A stretch of DNA of 64,000 bases from CBDUEF01 sp018063485. Its GTDB lineage: Bacteria > Pseudomonadota > Alphaproteobacteria > Rhodobacterales > Rhodobacteraceae. Positions within the stretch are counted from its first letter, which is position 1, and every line of letters begins with the position of its first letter. The stretch covers positions 1 to 64,000 of the forward strand of contig JBAOID010000018.1 in the NCBI GenBank assembly GCA_037045435.1, written 5' to 3'. Positions 1 through 8,568 of this stretch are shown piece by piece. The translations under genes were made by a program, and so were the position numbers. A model generated the notes under the pieces. It was not told the origin of the DNA. It did no database searches and worked only from the letters and a program-made list of their open reading frames with translations.

Positions 1-1
1 G

Positions 2-43
2 GCTCTCTCCATTGCGGCCATGGCCCAGGCAATTACGACCTAG
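2..43 (+). CDS. Possible C-terminal tail of an upstream gene cut by the window edge
   Basis: One plus-strand frame is open from the window edge to a TAG at 41-43 and reads ALSIAAMAQAITT before the stop. It lies directly before the next plus-strand gene and could be the end of a co-directional neighbour. Thirteen residues are too few to name a family, and the open stretch could be chance. Confidence 0.2.
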   Translation, partial: ALSIAAMAQAITT

Positions 44-87
44 CGAAGGGGGCTGGGCAAGGGTAAGGAGGGGCGTTGGAGAACGCC

Positions 88-1503
88 ATGTTGAACCCCG
101 CCTTGCCTGAATTCATCGCCGCGCTGGCCACCCTGCTGCCAGCAGACGCCATACGCCCCGCCGATGCCACCCATCTGGAAGAGCCGCGCGGCAAATGGCG
201 CGGGCAACCGGGACCGCTTGCGCTGCCGCGTTCCACCGCCGAAGTGGCAACCATCATCACAGCCTGTGCCGCCGCCCGCGTCGGCGTGGTGCCATGGGGC
301 GGCGGCACCGGGTTGGTGGGCGGGCAGGTGATGACCGATGGGCCGACGCCGCTGATCCTGTCGCTGGAAAGGATGACCGGCCTGCGTGGTGCATACCCTG
401 CCGAGAATGTGCTGGTGGTCGAGGCCGGGATGATTCTTGGCGATATTCATGTCCATGCTGAAAAACTGGATCGGATTTTCCCGCTGTCTCTGGCTTCCGA
501 AGGCTCGTGCCGGATTGGTGGAAATCTGGCCACCAATGCGGGCGGTCTGAACGTGCTGCGCTATGGCAGCGCCCGCGATCTGTGTCTGGGGGTTGAGGCG
601 GTTCTGGCAGATGGCAGTATTTTCAACGGCTTGAAGCGTCTGCGCAAAGACAATACCGGCTATGATCTGCGCCACCTACTGATCGGCTCCGAAGGCTCTT
701 TGGGCGTGATCACCGCCGCCAGCCTGCGGCTTTTCCCGCAACCTGCCGATGTGGGAACCGCGCTATTCGCCGTCACCAGCCCTTGTGCTGCCCTCGATCT
801 GCTGGCGCTGGCCGAAACCCGGTTTTCCGGCATGGTGCAGGCGTTCGAGCTGATCCACCGTCAAGGTTTCGATTTTCTGGCCGAGACGATGCCCGAAGTG
901 AAAAGCCCGCTCGCCAGCAATTCAGACTGGTTCGTGTTAACCGAAATCGGCCTTCCGGCAGATTTCGGTGCCGCGAATGATCACCTGACGGCGCTGTTCG
1001 AACTGGGTCTTGCCGATGACCTGCTCAGTGATGGCGTCGTCGCCTCCTCCCAATCCCAACGCGCCGCCCTGTGGAACCTGCGCGAATCGATTCCCGAGGC
1101 GAACAAGCGCATCGGTTCGATCTCAAGCCATGATATTTCTCTGCCTTTGAGCGAAATCGCCGATTTTATAGCCAAAGCCCCGGCTGCTTTGGCGCGCCTG
1201 GGCGATTTGCGGATCAACTGCTTTGGACATCTGGGCGACGGCAATCTGCATTACAACGTGTTTCCGCCCAAAGGCCGCAATCGCGCTGAATTTTCCAACC
1301 TTGCCAATGCTGTGCAAGATCTGGTGCATGAAATGGTGGTGGCGCGTGGCGGCTCTTTTTCTGCCGAACATGGGGTCGGGCGCTTGAAATCCGGCGATCT
1401 GGAACGCTACGGTGATCCGGCGAAACTGGCCGCCATGCGTGCGATCAAAGCTGCCCTTGATCCCCAGGGTATCATGAATCCCGGCGCGGTGCTGCGCGCG
1501 TAG
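88..1503 (+). CDS. FAD-binding oxidase/dehydrogenase, GlcD or D-2-hydroxyglutarate dehydrogenase type
   Basis: A 471-residue flavoprotein of the FAD_binding_4/FAD-oxidase_C family, which oxidises 2-hydroxy acids in the cytosol and passes electrons to a carrier. The N-terminal half has the FAD-binding glycine motif GGGTGLVGGQV and GGNLATNAGGLNVLRYG. The C-terminal half has NCFGHLGDGNLHYN and EHGVGRLK, the usual metal/substrate motifs of the second domain. The ATG at 88 has GGAG six bases upstream. A TTG at 76 behind AAGGAGG would add four residues and cannot be excluded. The exact substrate (glycolate, D-lactate or D-2-hydroxyglutarate) cannot be read from sequence. No glcE/glcF genes follow, which favours a stand-alone D-2-hydroxyglutarate or D-lactate type. 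Confidence 0.88.
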   Translation: MLNPALPEFIAALATLLPADAIRPADATHLEEPRGKWRGQPGPLALPRSTAEVATIITACAAARVGVVPWGGGTGLVGGQVMTDGPTPLILSLERMTGLRGAYPAENVLVVEAGMILGDIHVHAEKLDRIFPLSLASEGSCRIGGNLATNAGGLNVLRYGSARDLCLGVEAVLADGSIFNGLKRLRKDNTGYDLRHLLIGSEGSLGVITAASLRLFPQPADVGTALFAVTSPCAALDLLALAETRFSGMVQAFELIHRQGFDFLAETMPEVKSPLASNSDWFVLTEIGLPADFGAANDHLTALFELGLADDLLSDGVVASSQSQRAALWNLRESIPEANKRIGSISSHDISLPLSEIADFIAKAPAALARLGDLRINCFGHLGDGNLHYNVFPPKGRNRAEFSNLANAVQDLVHEMVVARGGSFSAEHGVGRLKSGDLERYGDPAKLAAMRAIKAALDPQGIMNPGAVLRA

Positions 1504-1510
1504 CGCAAGA

Positions 1511-1538
1511 CGCCCTGCCGGAGTGAACCGACAGGGCG
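1511..1538 (+). terminator. Hairpin after the FAD oxidase gene
   Basis: CGCCCTG at 1511 pairs with CAGGGCG at 1532, and CGG pairs with CCG inside one mismatch, around a six-base loop. No T-run follows. The sequence soon turns into insertion-sequence remnant, so the original tail may have been lost. Confidence 0.45.
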
Positions 1539-1547
1539 CTCGGGGTA

Positions 1548-2261
1548 GTGTGGGTCACGTGTTGCAAGCAGCGTGACGTCAGGCGGGTGAACCTGACCAG
1601 CACAGGCTTAGAGACGCTGCAGGGCGGTGCCATTGCCATCGAACTTTCGATGCGCGGCCTTTTGCGCGGTTTTGGTCTGAAGGTTGGTCTGATCAGCAAG
1701 GGTCGGCTTGACGCGCGTGCCCGAGAACTTGCTGAGGGCAACATCACTCTCAAGGCCTTGGTCGCATCGATGTTGCGGAGCCGGGCCGCTTTGCGTGCCG
1801 AGTTAATCCGCATCGACAAGCGGCTTCGTGATATTGCGCGCACCGATGATGTTTGCCGCTTGATGATGAGCGTGCCGGGTGTTGGACCGCTTGTCGCACT
1901 GACCGTGAAAGCCGGAATTGATGATCCGGGGCGGTTTCGGTCGTCGAAGATGGTCGGGCCGCATTTCGGTCTGACACCGCGGCGTGATCAATCCGGTGAA
2001 CGCGATGTGGTCGGTGGCATCAGCCGGGCGGGCGATGTGGGTGTCCGAACGGCACTGTATCAGGCGGCCACCTCTATGCTTTACCATAGTGCAAAGAACT
2101 CCTGGCTGCGCGCCTGGGGCATGCGGGTTGCTCAACGGCGCGGAATGAAGCGCGCCGTCGTAGCGGTCGCCCGCAGGCTTGGCGTCGTGCTGCATCGGAT
2201 GTGGGTAGACAGTACGGTGTTCCGCTTCAGTCTGGCTGACCATCCCGCCAAGAGTGTCTGA
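1548..2261 (+). pseudogene. IS110-family transposase, N-terminally truncated
   Basis: Only the C-terminal part of an IS110-family (Transposase_20 domain) enzyme remains. Recognisable homology begins near 1638 with IELSMRGLLRGFGLKVG and continues through MSVPGVGPLVALTVKAGIDDPGRF, VGPHFGLTPRRDQSGE and VARRLGVVLHRMW. Intact members are about 300-350 residues and start with a RuvC-like DEDD domain. That domain is missing here, so the protein cannot be an active transposase. The roughly 90 bases between the preceding gene and 1638 match nothing I recognise and probably hold the left deletion junction. The fragment ends in a normal stop at 2259-2261. Confidence 0.85.
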
Positions 2262-2640
2262 ATAACAGAAGCCCCAGAACAGAACGGGAGCACAAGATCG
2301 GGCCAGGCACAGACGCAGAGCCCTCCGATGTCCCTTCGCCGGGACGTGGATTCCGATGACGCCGCAGAATCGCTCGTACCTGCCGCAAGGCAAGAGCACG
2401 CCAAAGAGATCGGCGCGCGGGATCCATCTGACAAGGCATATAGTGGCGGCCAAGCGCCGACTACGGACGGAAGCATAAATCCGGCGAAGCGACCAAGTTC
2501 GGACGGACGGAGCGGAAAACCTGCACACCGAAGAGACGACGAATAGTCCGTCACTGGTTCGGTTCCAGTGGCCATCGCGCTGCAGCCCACGGCAAGCGCC
2601 GTTTATTCTCATGCTTTCAAGATACTTGACTTCACTTCGC
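1638..2640 (+). mobile_element. Remnant of an IS110-family (IS1111-like) insertion sequence
   Basis: The remnant joins the truncated transposase to a gene-free stretch of about 380 bases before apt. IS110-family elements lack ordinary terminal inverted repeats, and the IS1111 subgroup keeps its long non-coding end 3' of the transposase, as seen here. The right boundary near 2640, close to the GATACTTGACTTC stretch at about 2620-2632, is an estimate from where the character of the sequence changes. No target duplication can be shown. The left end is deleted. Confidence 0.6.
2262..2640 (+). ncRNA. 3' non-coding end of the IS110-like element; candidate bridge/seek RNA region
   Basis: No convincing ORF lies here. 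The stretch includes a hairpin at 2328-2347 (ATGTCCC and GGGACGT around TTCGCC). In IS1111-type elements the corresponding region encodes the structured RNA that guides insertion, so a decayed guide RNA locus is likely. The RNA identity is inferred from position and family, not from a recognised consensus. Confidence 0.35.
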
Positions 2641-2678
2641 CCATTACGGAAGTGATTCTGTTTCAGAATGGTTAACCG

Positions 2679-3212
2679 CTACAGCCCCTCAAAGGCACAA
2701 AGCGCGTGAACCTCCATCCCCATCGCTTCCAGCTTTTTGCGCCCGCCCAGATCGGGCAGATCGACCACAAAAGCGCAGCCGATCACCTGCGCGCCAAGGC
2801 GTTCGATCAGCTTGATCCCGGCTTCGGCAGTGCCGCCGGTGGCCAGAAGATCATCGACCAACAGCACCTTTTCTCCCGGTGCCATCGCATCCTCATGCAC
2901 TTCAACCACAGCCTCGCCATATTCCAGCGTATAGGCTTGGCTGATGGTCTGCCCCGGCAGCTTGCCCTTTTTGCGGATCGGCACAAAGCCGGTCGAGAGC
3001 TGATGTGCCACCGCGCCGCCAAGGATAAACCCCCGCGCCTCCAGCCCTACCACCTTGTCAATCCGCATCCCCGCATAGGGGGCAAGCAACTGATCCACAC
3101 ACATCCGAAACCCGCGCGGATCGGCGAAAAGCGTGGTTACATCGCGAAACAAGATCCCCTCATGCGGGAAATCGACGATGGTACGGATATAGTCCCTGAC
3201 GGTCTTCGCCAC
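2679..3212 (-). CDS. apt: Adenine phosphoribosyltransferase
   Basis: Transfers ribose-5-phosphate from PRPP to adenine to give AMP, in cytosolic purine salvage. The 177-residue protein has the normal family length. The PRPP-binding loop is VLLVDDLLATGGTAEAG, and the N-terminal signature IRTIVDFPHEGILFRDVT is clear, as is GLEARGFILGGAVAHQL. It lies 12 bases downstream of mtnP on the same strand. That arrangement makes functional sense: mtnP releases adenine from methylthioadenosine and apt recaptures it. Confidence 0.97.
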   Translation of the reverse strand: MAKTVRDYIRTIVDFPHEGILFRDVTTLFADPRGFRMCVDQLLAPYAGMRIDKVVGLEARGFILGGAVAHQLSTGFVPIRKKGKLPGQTISQAYTLEYGEAVVEVHEDAMAPGEKVLLVDDLLATGGTAEAGIKLIERLGAQVIGCAFVVDLPDLGGRKKLEAMGMEVHALCAFEGL

Positions 3213-3224
3213 AAAAATTTCCTT

Positions 3225-4094
3225 TCAACCCAATACCCTGCGCGCCACAACGTCGAGCTTCGCAAGAACCTCGGGGTCACGCCTGTCTTTTGCCGTCATG
3301 ATTGCAGTCTCCAGCGCCCGGTCACAGCCATGCGGGCAGCGCGCGCGCGTCGGTCCCAACAGCCCCGGCAACTCTGCCACCAACGCCCGCGCGTGGCCTG
3401 CGTTTGCGCCCATCGTGGCAACCACCTGCGCCACATCCACCGCGCCGTGATCCTCGTGCCAGCAATCAAAATCGGTGACCATCGCCACGCTTGCATAACA
3501 AAGCTCGGCCTCGCGCGCGAGTTTCGCCTCCGGCATCCCGGTCATCCCGATCACATCAGCCCCCCAAGACCGATACAGACGGCTCTCGGCGAGCGTCGAA
3601 AACTGCGGCCCCTCCATCACCAGATAGCTCGCCCCCTCATGCACCCGTGCCCCCGCCGCGCGTCCAGCCTTTGCGGCTGCCTTGCTCAACCTGGGGCAGG
3701 TCGGATGTGCCAGCCCTACATGCGCCACACATCCGCTGCCAAAGAATGATTTCTCCCGCTGAAAGGTCCGGTCAATATACTGATCTACCACCACAAAATC
3801 GCCCGGCACAAAATCGGCGCGCAGTGATCCCACGGCCGACAAAGCCACCAGATCGGTGCAGCCCAACCGCTTCAGCGCATCAATATTGGCGCGGTAGTTC
3901 ACCGATGAAGGCGAATGCACATGCCCGCGCCCATGCCTTGGCAAAAACGCCATCGGCACGCCTGCCAGCCTTCCGACCAAGATCTCATCCGAAGGCGCAC
4001 CCCAGGGTGTTTTCACCTTGACCCAGGACGCGCCCTCAAGGCCCTCGATCTGGTAAACCCCCGAGCCGCCGATAACGCCAATCATGGTTTGCAT
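3225..4094 (-). CDS. mtnP: S-methyl-5'-thioadenosine phosphorylase
   Basis: Phosphorolytically cleaves methylthioadenosine, the by-product of polyamine and homoserine-lactone synthesis, to adenine and methylthioribose-1-phosphate. The N-terminus MIGVIGGSGVYQIEG, the phosphate-loop region FLPRHGRGHVHSPSSVNYRAN, YLVMEGPQFSTLAESRLYRSWGADVIGMT and the AREAELCYASVAMVTDFDCWH segment are diagnostic of the MtnP branch of nucleoside phosphorylases. The ATG at 4094 is preceded by GGAAGGGG at proper spacing. An upstream in-frame start would add 23 unrelated residues. It sits between a flavin-reductase-like gene and apt in one minus-strand cluster. Confidence 0.96.
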   Translation of the reverse strand: MQTMIGVIGGSGVYQIEGLEGASWVKVKTPWGAPSDEILVGRLAGVPMAFLPRHGRGHVHSPSSVNYRANIDALKRLGCTDLVALSAVGSLRADFVPGDFVVVDQYIDRTFQREKSFFGSGCVAHVGLAHPTCPRLSKAAAKAGRAAGARVHEGASYLVMEGPQFSTLAESRLYRSWGADVIGMTGMPEAKLAREAELCYASVAMVTDFDCWHEDHGAVDVAQVVATMGANAGHARALVAELPGLLGPTRARCPHGCDRALETAIMTAKDRRDPEVLAKLDVVARRVLG

Positions 4095-4119
4095 TTTCAC
4101 CCCTTCCATTCCGGCCACC

Positions 4120-4695
4120 TTAGCGCGGACGCTCCATCGAAAACACCCGTTCCACCAGAGCATAATCCTTGTAGCCCAGTCGCGCGGCAGGGCGAAAGCG
4201 GGTTACATCGAACATCCCGTCCACGATGCAATCATCGCGCAGATGTATCGCCGTCACCTCCCCCGTCACCAGAAAGTTATCACGCCCTTTCAGTGGGATA
4301 ACCTGCATCACCCTACATTCCAGCGTCGCGGGTGCGTGCGCCACACGCGGGCAGTTGATCGTTTCACACTCGGCTTTGGCCACCCCCGCCACGGCAAATT
4401 CATCGGCCCCTCGCGGCAAGGTGGCAGAGCTTGCATTCATCGCAGCCAGCATCGCCTCTTCCACGATATTCACCGCGAACACGCCGCTTGCCTGTGCATT
4501 GGCCACAAAATCCTTCATCCCGCCCGCAAAAACCAACTGCGGCGGGTCCGCGGCCACGGCGTTGAAAAATGAATAGGGCGCAAGATTGTCGCCCTGCTGC
4601 CCGCGCGTCGAAATCCAACCAATCGGGCGCGGCGAGACCACGGCGTAAAACGGGCTGTGCGGTAGTCCGTGGCCATCTTCGGGGCGATAGAACAT
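4120..4695 (-). CDS. Flavin reductase-like (FMN-binding split barrel) protein
   Basis: A 191-residue protein with the flavin_reductase domain, a split barrel that binds FMN and usually reduces flavin with NAD(P)H for a partner oxygenase. The conserved PFYAVVSPRPIGWIST and LAPYSFFNAVAADPPQLVF segments mark the family. The ATG at 4695 has AAGGAG five bases before it, which is better placed than for the GTG at 4698. It starts a probable operon with mtnP (25-base gap) and apt. No oxygenase partner lies nearby, so the in vivo role is unknown. Confidence 0.85.
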   Translation of the reverse strand: MFYRPEDGHGLPHSPFYAVVSPRPIGWISTRGQQGDNLAPYSFFNAVAADPPQLVFAGGMKDFVANAQASGVFAVNIVEEAMLAAMNASSATLPRGADEFAVAGVAKAECETINCPRVAHAPATLECRVMQVIPLKGRDNFLVTGEVTAIHLRDDCIVDGMFDVTRFRPAARLGYKDYALVERVFSMERPR

Positions 4696-4731
4696 CACGG
4701 CTCCTTTGCAGTTTGATCCTGACCTAGCGCC

Positions 4732-5277
4732 ATGTTACCCGCGTTTCCAGATGATTCCGGGACATGGGTGCGGATGTACAGGCTGGAAGAGGAAACCGAG
4801 GCCGACTGGTGGGAGGTCGAGGCGCTTTACGATCTGTGCTTTGCACCCGGTCGCACTGCGCTGTCCTCATACCGCCTGCGCGACGGTGTGCCCACGGTGG
4901 CGGCTCTGTGCCTGACGCTACGCGATGAGGACAACACTCTGGCCGCTGCAATCCGCTACTGGCCTGCCGAAGTGGGCGGCGAAGATATCCTGCTGCTTGG
5001 CCCCATTGCCGTGCACCCCACCCGGCAGGGCGAGGGGCTTGGTGGCCTCTTGATCAACGAAAGCCTCGCCCAAGCCCGCCGCCTTGGCTGGGAGCGCGTG
5101 CTTCTGGTCGGTGATGCGCCCTATTACAGCCGCTTTGGGTTCTTCAAACTTGGTGCAGTGCAAATGCCGCCGCCCACCAACCCCGAGCGTGTTTTGGGTC
5201 TGGCCTTGAAGGCAGGGGCTTGGGACAGGGTGCAGGGTTTGGTTACCAAGGCAACTGGGTCAGGCATTCCTGAATAG
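4732..5277 (+). CDS. GNAT family N-acetyltransferase, YhbS-like
   Basis: A 181-residue protein of the GNAT superfamily that would transfer acetyl from acetyl-CoA to an amine. The acetyl-CoA site is visible as LLGPIAVHPTRQGEGLGGLLI, followed by the typical ERVLLVGDAPYYSRFGF of the YhbS/COG3153 branch. It is divergent from the flavin reductase gene. No clear ribosome binding site precedes the ATG at 4732. An internal ATG at 4774 (MYRLEEET) is an equally plausible start. The substrate is unknown. Confidence 0.85.
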   Translation: MLPAFPDDSGTWVRMYRLEEETEADWWEVEALYDLCFAPGRTALSSYRLRDGVPTVAALCLTLRDEDNTLAAAIRYWPAEVGGEDILLLGPIAVHPTRQGEGLGGLLINESLAQARRLGWERVLLVGDAPYYSRFGFFKLGAVQMPPPTNPERVLGLALKAGAWDRVQGLVTKATGSGIPE

Positions 5278-5333
5278 GCGATTTTCACAAACCCTGTCTT
5301 GTGTAGCGGCGGAACCCAGCCCACATTGTTTGA

Positions 5334-6095
5334 ATGAACACCCTTCCCGCTCTGCCACTCGTGCCTCTTGATACCGAAATCGCAGCCATTGCGCGCGATT
5401 ATGCCCGTGTGAACGGACCGGTCATGGCCATTCTGAACCGTCTTGGCGGCGGATTGGAAAGACAGATGGCAAAACTTCCTGAAACCCTGCGCAACCAGAT
5501 CGAAAGCGTGACCGCTCAGGCGCTGAATGCAGCGCATGCCGCTGCCGGTCAAATTGCGCGCGCACCTGACATGGGGCCGCGGGGCGATCTCGTGGCGGCC
5601 ATGGCCAGTGGTGCGGCCGGCGGGGCCGGGGGGATTGCAACTTCGCTGGCCGAACTCCCCGTTACGATCACGCTGATCCTGCGCGCAATCCGGCGGGAAG
5701 CAGTTGTGGCGGGCTTTGATCCCGAATTACCCGCGATCCGCGCTGCCTGCCTTGACGTTTTTGCCTCGGGTGGTCCGCTGTCGGACGACGATGGCGTGAA
5801 CTCGGCTTTCGTGTCCGCAAGGCTCACCATGACTGGTCCGGCCCTGCAAAAGTTGATCTCCACTGTCGCGCCCCGCCTTGCCGCCACTTTGGGGCAAAAA
5901 CTTGCGGCGCAGGCGGTGCCGGTGCTGGGGGCGGTATCGGGCGCTGCGATCAACGCCGCATACCTGCGCTATTTTCGCGATCTGGCCCGCATCCGCTTCG
6001 CGCTTATGCGGCTTTCGGTGGCCTATGGGGCAGAGAACGTGCTGGCGTCCTTTGCGAACGCCACCGCAGCCCCCCGGATCACCAAAGCGCTCTAG
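5334..6095 (+). CDS. EcsC family protein
   Basis: A 253-residue protein of the EcsC family, named after the third gene of the Bacillus Ecs ABC-transporter locus, with no established biochemical activity. The family core is visible as the glycine-rich segment GAAGGAGGIATSLAELPVTITLILRAI near residues 92-118 and the terminal VLGAVSGAAINAAYLRYF. It carries no signal peptide. It is convergent with ptsP, and the stop codons of the two genes overlap in CTAG (6092-6095). Confidence 0.85.
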   Translation: MNTLPALPLVPLDTEIAAIARDYARVNGPVMAILNRLGGGLERQMAKLPETLRNQIESVTAQALNAAHAAAGQIARAPDMGPRGDLVAAMASGAAGGAGGIATSLAELPVTITLILRAIRREAVVAGFDPELPAIRAACLDVFASGGPLSDDDGVNSAFVSARLTMTGPALQKLISTVAPRLAATLGQKLAAQAVPVLGAVSGAAINAAYLRYFRDLARIRFALMRLSVAYGAENVLASFANATAAPRITKAL

Positions 6096-8335
6096 GTGCT
6101 TTGCCCCGCAAGCCATTCCATCAAGGCCGGGCGCGCCGTGACCGCCCCGTCTGCCTTGGCCTTTTCGATCACTGCGCGCGCGCCGGCCAGATCCACCCGC
6201 CGCAACAGCGCCTTGACCGGGCCGATGGAGGCAGGACGCATCGACAGCACCCTCACGCCAATGGCAGCCAGTGCCAGCGCCTCAACCGGGCGGCCCGCGT
6301 CTTCGCCGCAATACGAAAGCCGGGTGTCTGATGCCGCACAGCGCCCGACCACATGTTCCAGAAACGTCAGAAATGACAGGTTCAGCGAATTGTAACGCTT
6401 GCGCACCCGCTCATTCTCGCGATCGGCGGCAAAGAAAAACTGTTTCAGATCATTCCCGCCGATCGAGATGTAATCGACCAGATCGAAAAACGCCTTTGGT
6501 GCATAGGCAAGGCTAGGGGTCTCCAGCATCGCGCCGATCTCGATATCGGTGGGCACGTCATGGCCCAGACTTTTCTCGCGGTGCAATTCGCGCATCATAT
6601 GGCTGCGGGCTTCGGTGAATTCAGTGAATTCCGAAATGAACGGAAACATCACCGACAGCGGCCGCCCCTTGGCCGCCCTTATCAGCGCCTGCAACTGCAT
6701 CCGCAAAACACCGGGCTTGTCCAGCCCCACCCGGATCGCGCGCCAGCCCATCGCGGGGTTCGGCTCGTCTTGCGGCTTCATATAGGTCAGCACCTTGTCG
6801 GACCCGATATCCAGCGTGCGAAAGGCCACCGGCCGCCCCTTGGCCGCATCCATCACCCGCGAATAAAGCGCGGCCAACTCTTCACGGCGCGGCATCTGGT
6901 TGCGGATCAGGAATTGCAATTCGGTGCGAAACAGCCCCACGCCCGCCGCGCCCGACCCCTCAAGGCTGGGCAAATCCGCCATCAGCCCCGCGTTCATCTG
7001 CAAGGTCAGCGTCACCCCGTCGCGCGTGGTGGCGGGCAGATCGCGCAAGCTGGCATAACGCTTTTGCGCCTCGGTCTGCATGGCGATCTTGTCTCGGAAC
7101 GAGCGTGCCACGGTTTCTTCGGGGCGCAGATGGGCAATGCCCTGATCGCCATCAACCAGAATTGCATCGCCGTTCAGCGCTTCATTGGTGATGCGCACCG
7201 CATGAATTACCATCGGGATCGACAGTGCGCGCGCCACAATCGCGGCATGGCTGCCGACAGAGCCTTCCTCCAGCACCACACCCTTTAGCCGTTTGCCGTA
7301 TTCCAGCAATTCCGCAGGCCCGATATTGCGCGCGACCAGCACCGGATTTTCCGGCATCATCGCCCCGGTATCCTTGCCTTGGCCAGTCAATATCCGCAGC
7401 AAGCGGTTCGACAGATCATCCAGATCATGCAGCCGCTCGCGCAAATAGGCGTCTGGCACCTGCTCCAGCCGCGCCCGCGCCGTCGATTGCTCTTTTTGCA
7501 CCGCCGCCTCGGCTGACAGGCCCGACGCGATGTCTTCTTCCATCCGCTTCAACCAGCCGCGCGAATGGGCAAACATCCGATAGGCCTCAAGCACGGCTTT
7601 CTGATCCTTATCAAGGCTTTCCGCTGCCAAAAGATCATCTACCGATACCCGCAACACTCCCACCGCCTCGCGGATGCGTTCGATCTCGGTCAGGGGATCA
7701 TCGGCCACCGGGTTGGTCACCACCACCCGCGGCTCATGCAGCCAGACCCGGCCCTCGGACGCACCTTCCTGCCCTGAGGCACCTCGAAACATCACCGGTT
7801 GCTTGTGCCGCGCTGCCATGCCGCCATCGCCGGCAAAGGCTCCCAATTCTGTCATCTCGGCCAAGACCATGGCCACCACTTCCAGCGCGTAAATCTCATC
7901 TTCCGAATAGGCCCGCGCGTCTTTTGATTGCACGACCACAACGCCCAGCTTTTCGCCAACGCGCTGGATCGGCACCCCAAGGAAGGCGGAAAACAATTCC
8001 TCTCCGGTTTCGGGCATAAACCGGAAACCCTTTTCCGACGGGGCATTGGCGGTGTTCACCGGCAGACCGGAACGTGCGACACGGCCCACCAATCCCTCGC
8101 CCAGCTTCATCCGCGTTTGATGCACCGCAGATTTGCGCAAGCCTTGGGTCGCGCATAATTCCAGCGTATCGGCATCGCGGAATAGGTAAATCGAGCACAC
8201 TTCGGTGCCCATCGAATTTGCGATCAGATCAGTGATCCGGTCCAGCCGCTCTTGCCCCTTGCCGGGACTGGCCAGCACATCGCGCAAACGGCGCAAGAGC
8301 TTGCGGCTGTCACTGTCACTGCGTTCTGTCATCAT
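6092..8335 (-). CDS. ptsP: Phosphoenolpyruvate-protein phosphotransferase of the nitrogen PTS (EI-Ntr)
   Basis: EI-Ntr takes phosphate from phosphoenolpyruvate and passes it to NPr, feeding the regulatory nitrogen PTS branch. The 747-residue protein has an N-terminal GAF sensor domain (about residues 15-160), a PEP-utiliser N domain, the mobile domain with the phospho-histidine in EEGSVGSHAAIVARAL (His363), and the PEP-binding barrel with LFRTELQFL, MFPFISEFTEF and IGGNDLKQFFFA. The start is the first of two ATGs at 8335, preceded by GTGGGGG. A longer open frame upstream has no family similarity. The GAF domain separates it from sugar-PTS enzyme I. Confidence 0.95.
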   Translation of the reverse strand: MMTERSDSDSRKLLRRLRDVLASPGKGQERLDRITDLIANSMGTEVCSIYLFRDADTLELCATQGLRKSAVHQTRMKLGEGLVGRVARSGLPVNTANAPSEKGFRFMPETGEELFSAFLGVPIQRVGEKLGVVVVQSKDARAYSEDEIYALEVVAMVLAEMTELGAFAGDGGMAARHKQPVMFRGASGQEGASEGRVWLHEPRVVVTNPVADDPLTEIERIREAVGVLRVSVDDLLAAESLDKDQKAVLEAYRMFAHSRGWLKRMEEDIASGLSAEAAVQKEQSTARARLEQVPDAYLRERLHDLDDLSNRLLRILTGQGKDTGAMMPENPVLVARNIGPAELLEYGKRLKGVVLEEGSVGSHAAIVARALSIPMVIHAVRITNEALNGDAILVDGDQGIAHLRPEETVARSFRDKIAMQTEAQKRYASLRDLPATTRDGVTLTLQMNAGLMADLPSLEGSGAAGVGLFRTELQFLIRNQMPRREELAALYSRVMDAAKGRPVAFRTLDIGSDKVLTYMKPQDEPNPAMGWRAIRVGLDKPGVLRMQLQALIRAAKGRPLSVMFPFISEFTEFTEARSHMMRELHREKSLGHDVPTDIEIGAMLETPSLAYAPKAFFDLVDYISIGGNDLKQFFFAADRENERVRKRYNSLNLSFLTFLEHVVGRCAASDTRLSYCGEDAGRPVEALALAAIGVRVLSMRPASIGPVKALLRRVDLAGARAVIEKAKADGAVTARPALMEWLAGQST

Positions 8336-8437
8336 TCCCCCACGATCCTTGCTCCCTCTATAGGCGAGCGCCGTGGAAAAGGGGAGTAGGGAAAGCCCTG
8401 ACTCCGCGCAGTTTGGCGTAAACATCCGGTTTTGGGC

Positions 8438-8479
8438 GCAGTTCTGGCCATTCGTTGCAGTTCTGGCGATTTGTTGCAG
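8438..8479. repeat. Two 19-base tandem repeats in the ptsP/acetyltransferase intergenic region
   Basis: Units 8438-8456 and 8457-8475 both begin GCAGTTCTGG and end GTT. They match at 17 of 19 positions, and a third copy starts with GCAG at 8476. The repeat lies between two divergent genes where a promoter is expected, so it may be a double operator. No regulator is identified. Confidence 0.6.
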
Positions 8480-8568
8480 GCAGATCGCGCGCGTGCAAGG
8501 TTTGCCCTTTCGTGATCCCGCGATCTGGCCTAGGATTTTTTTATCAGCCCACAGCACAAGGCCTCAAC

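Noticed and set aside
1540..1640. MarR-like fragment before the transposase remnant (RRVNLTSTGLETLQ)
   Set aside because: The resemblance to a winged-helix wing is only about 14 residues long and is probably chance at a deletion junction.
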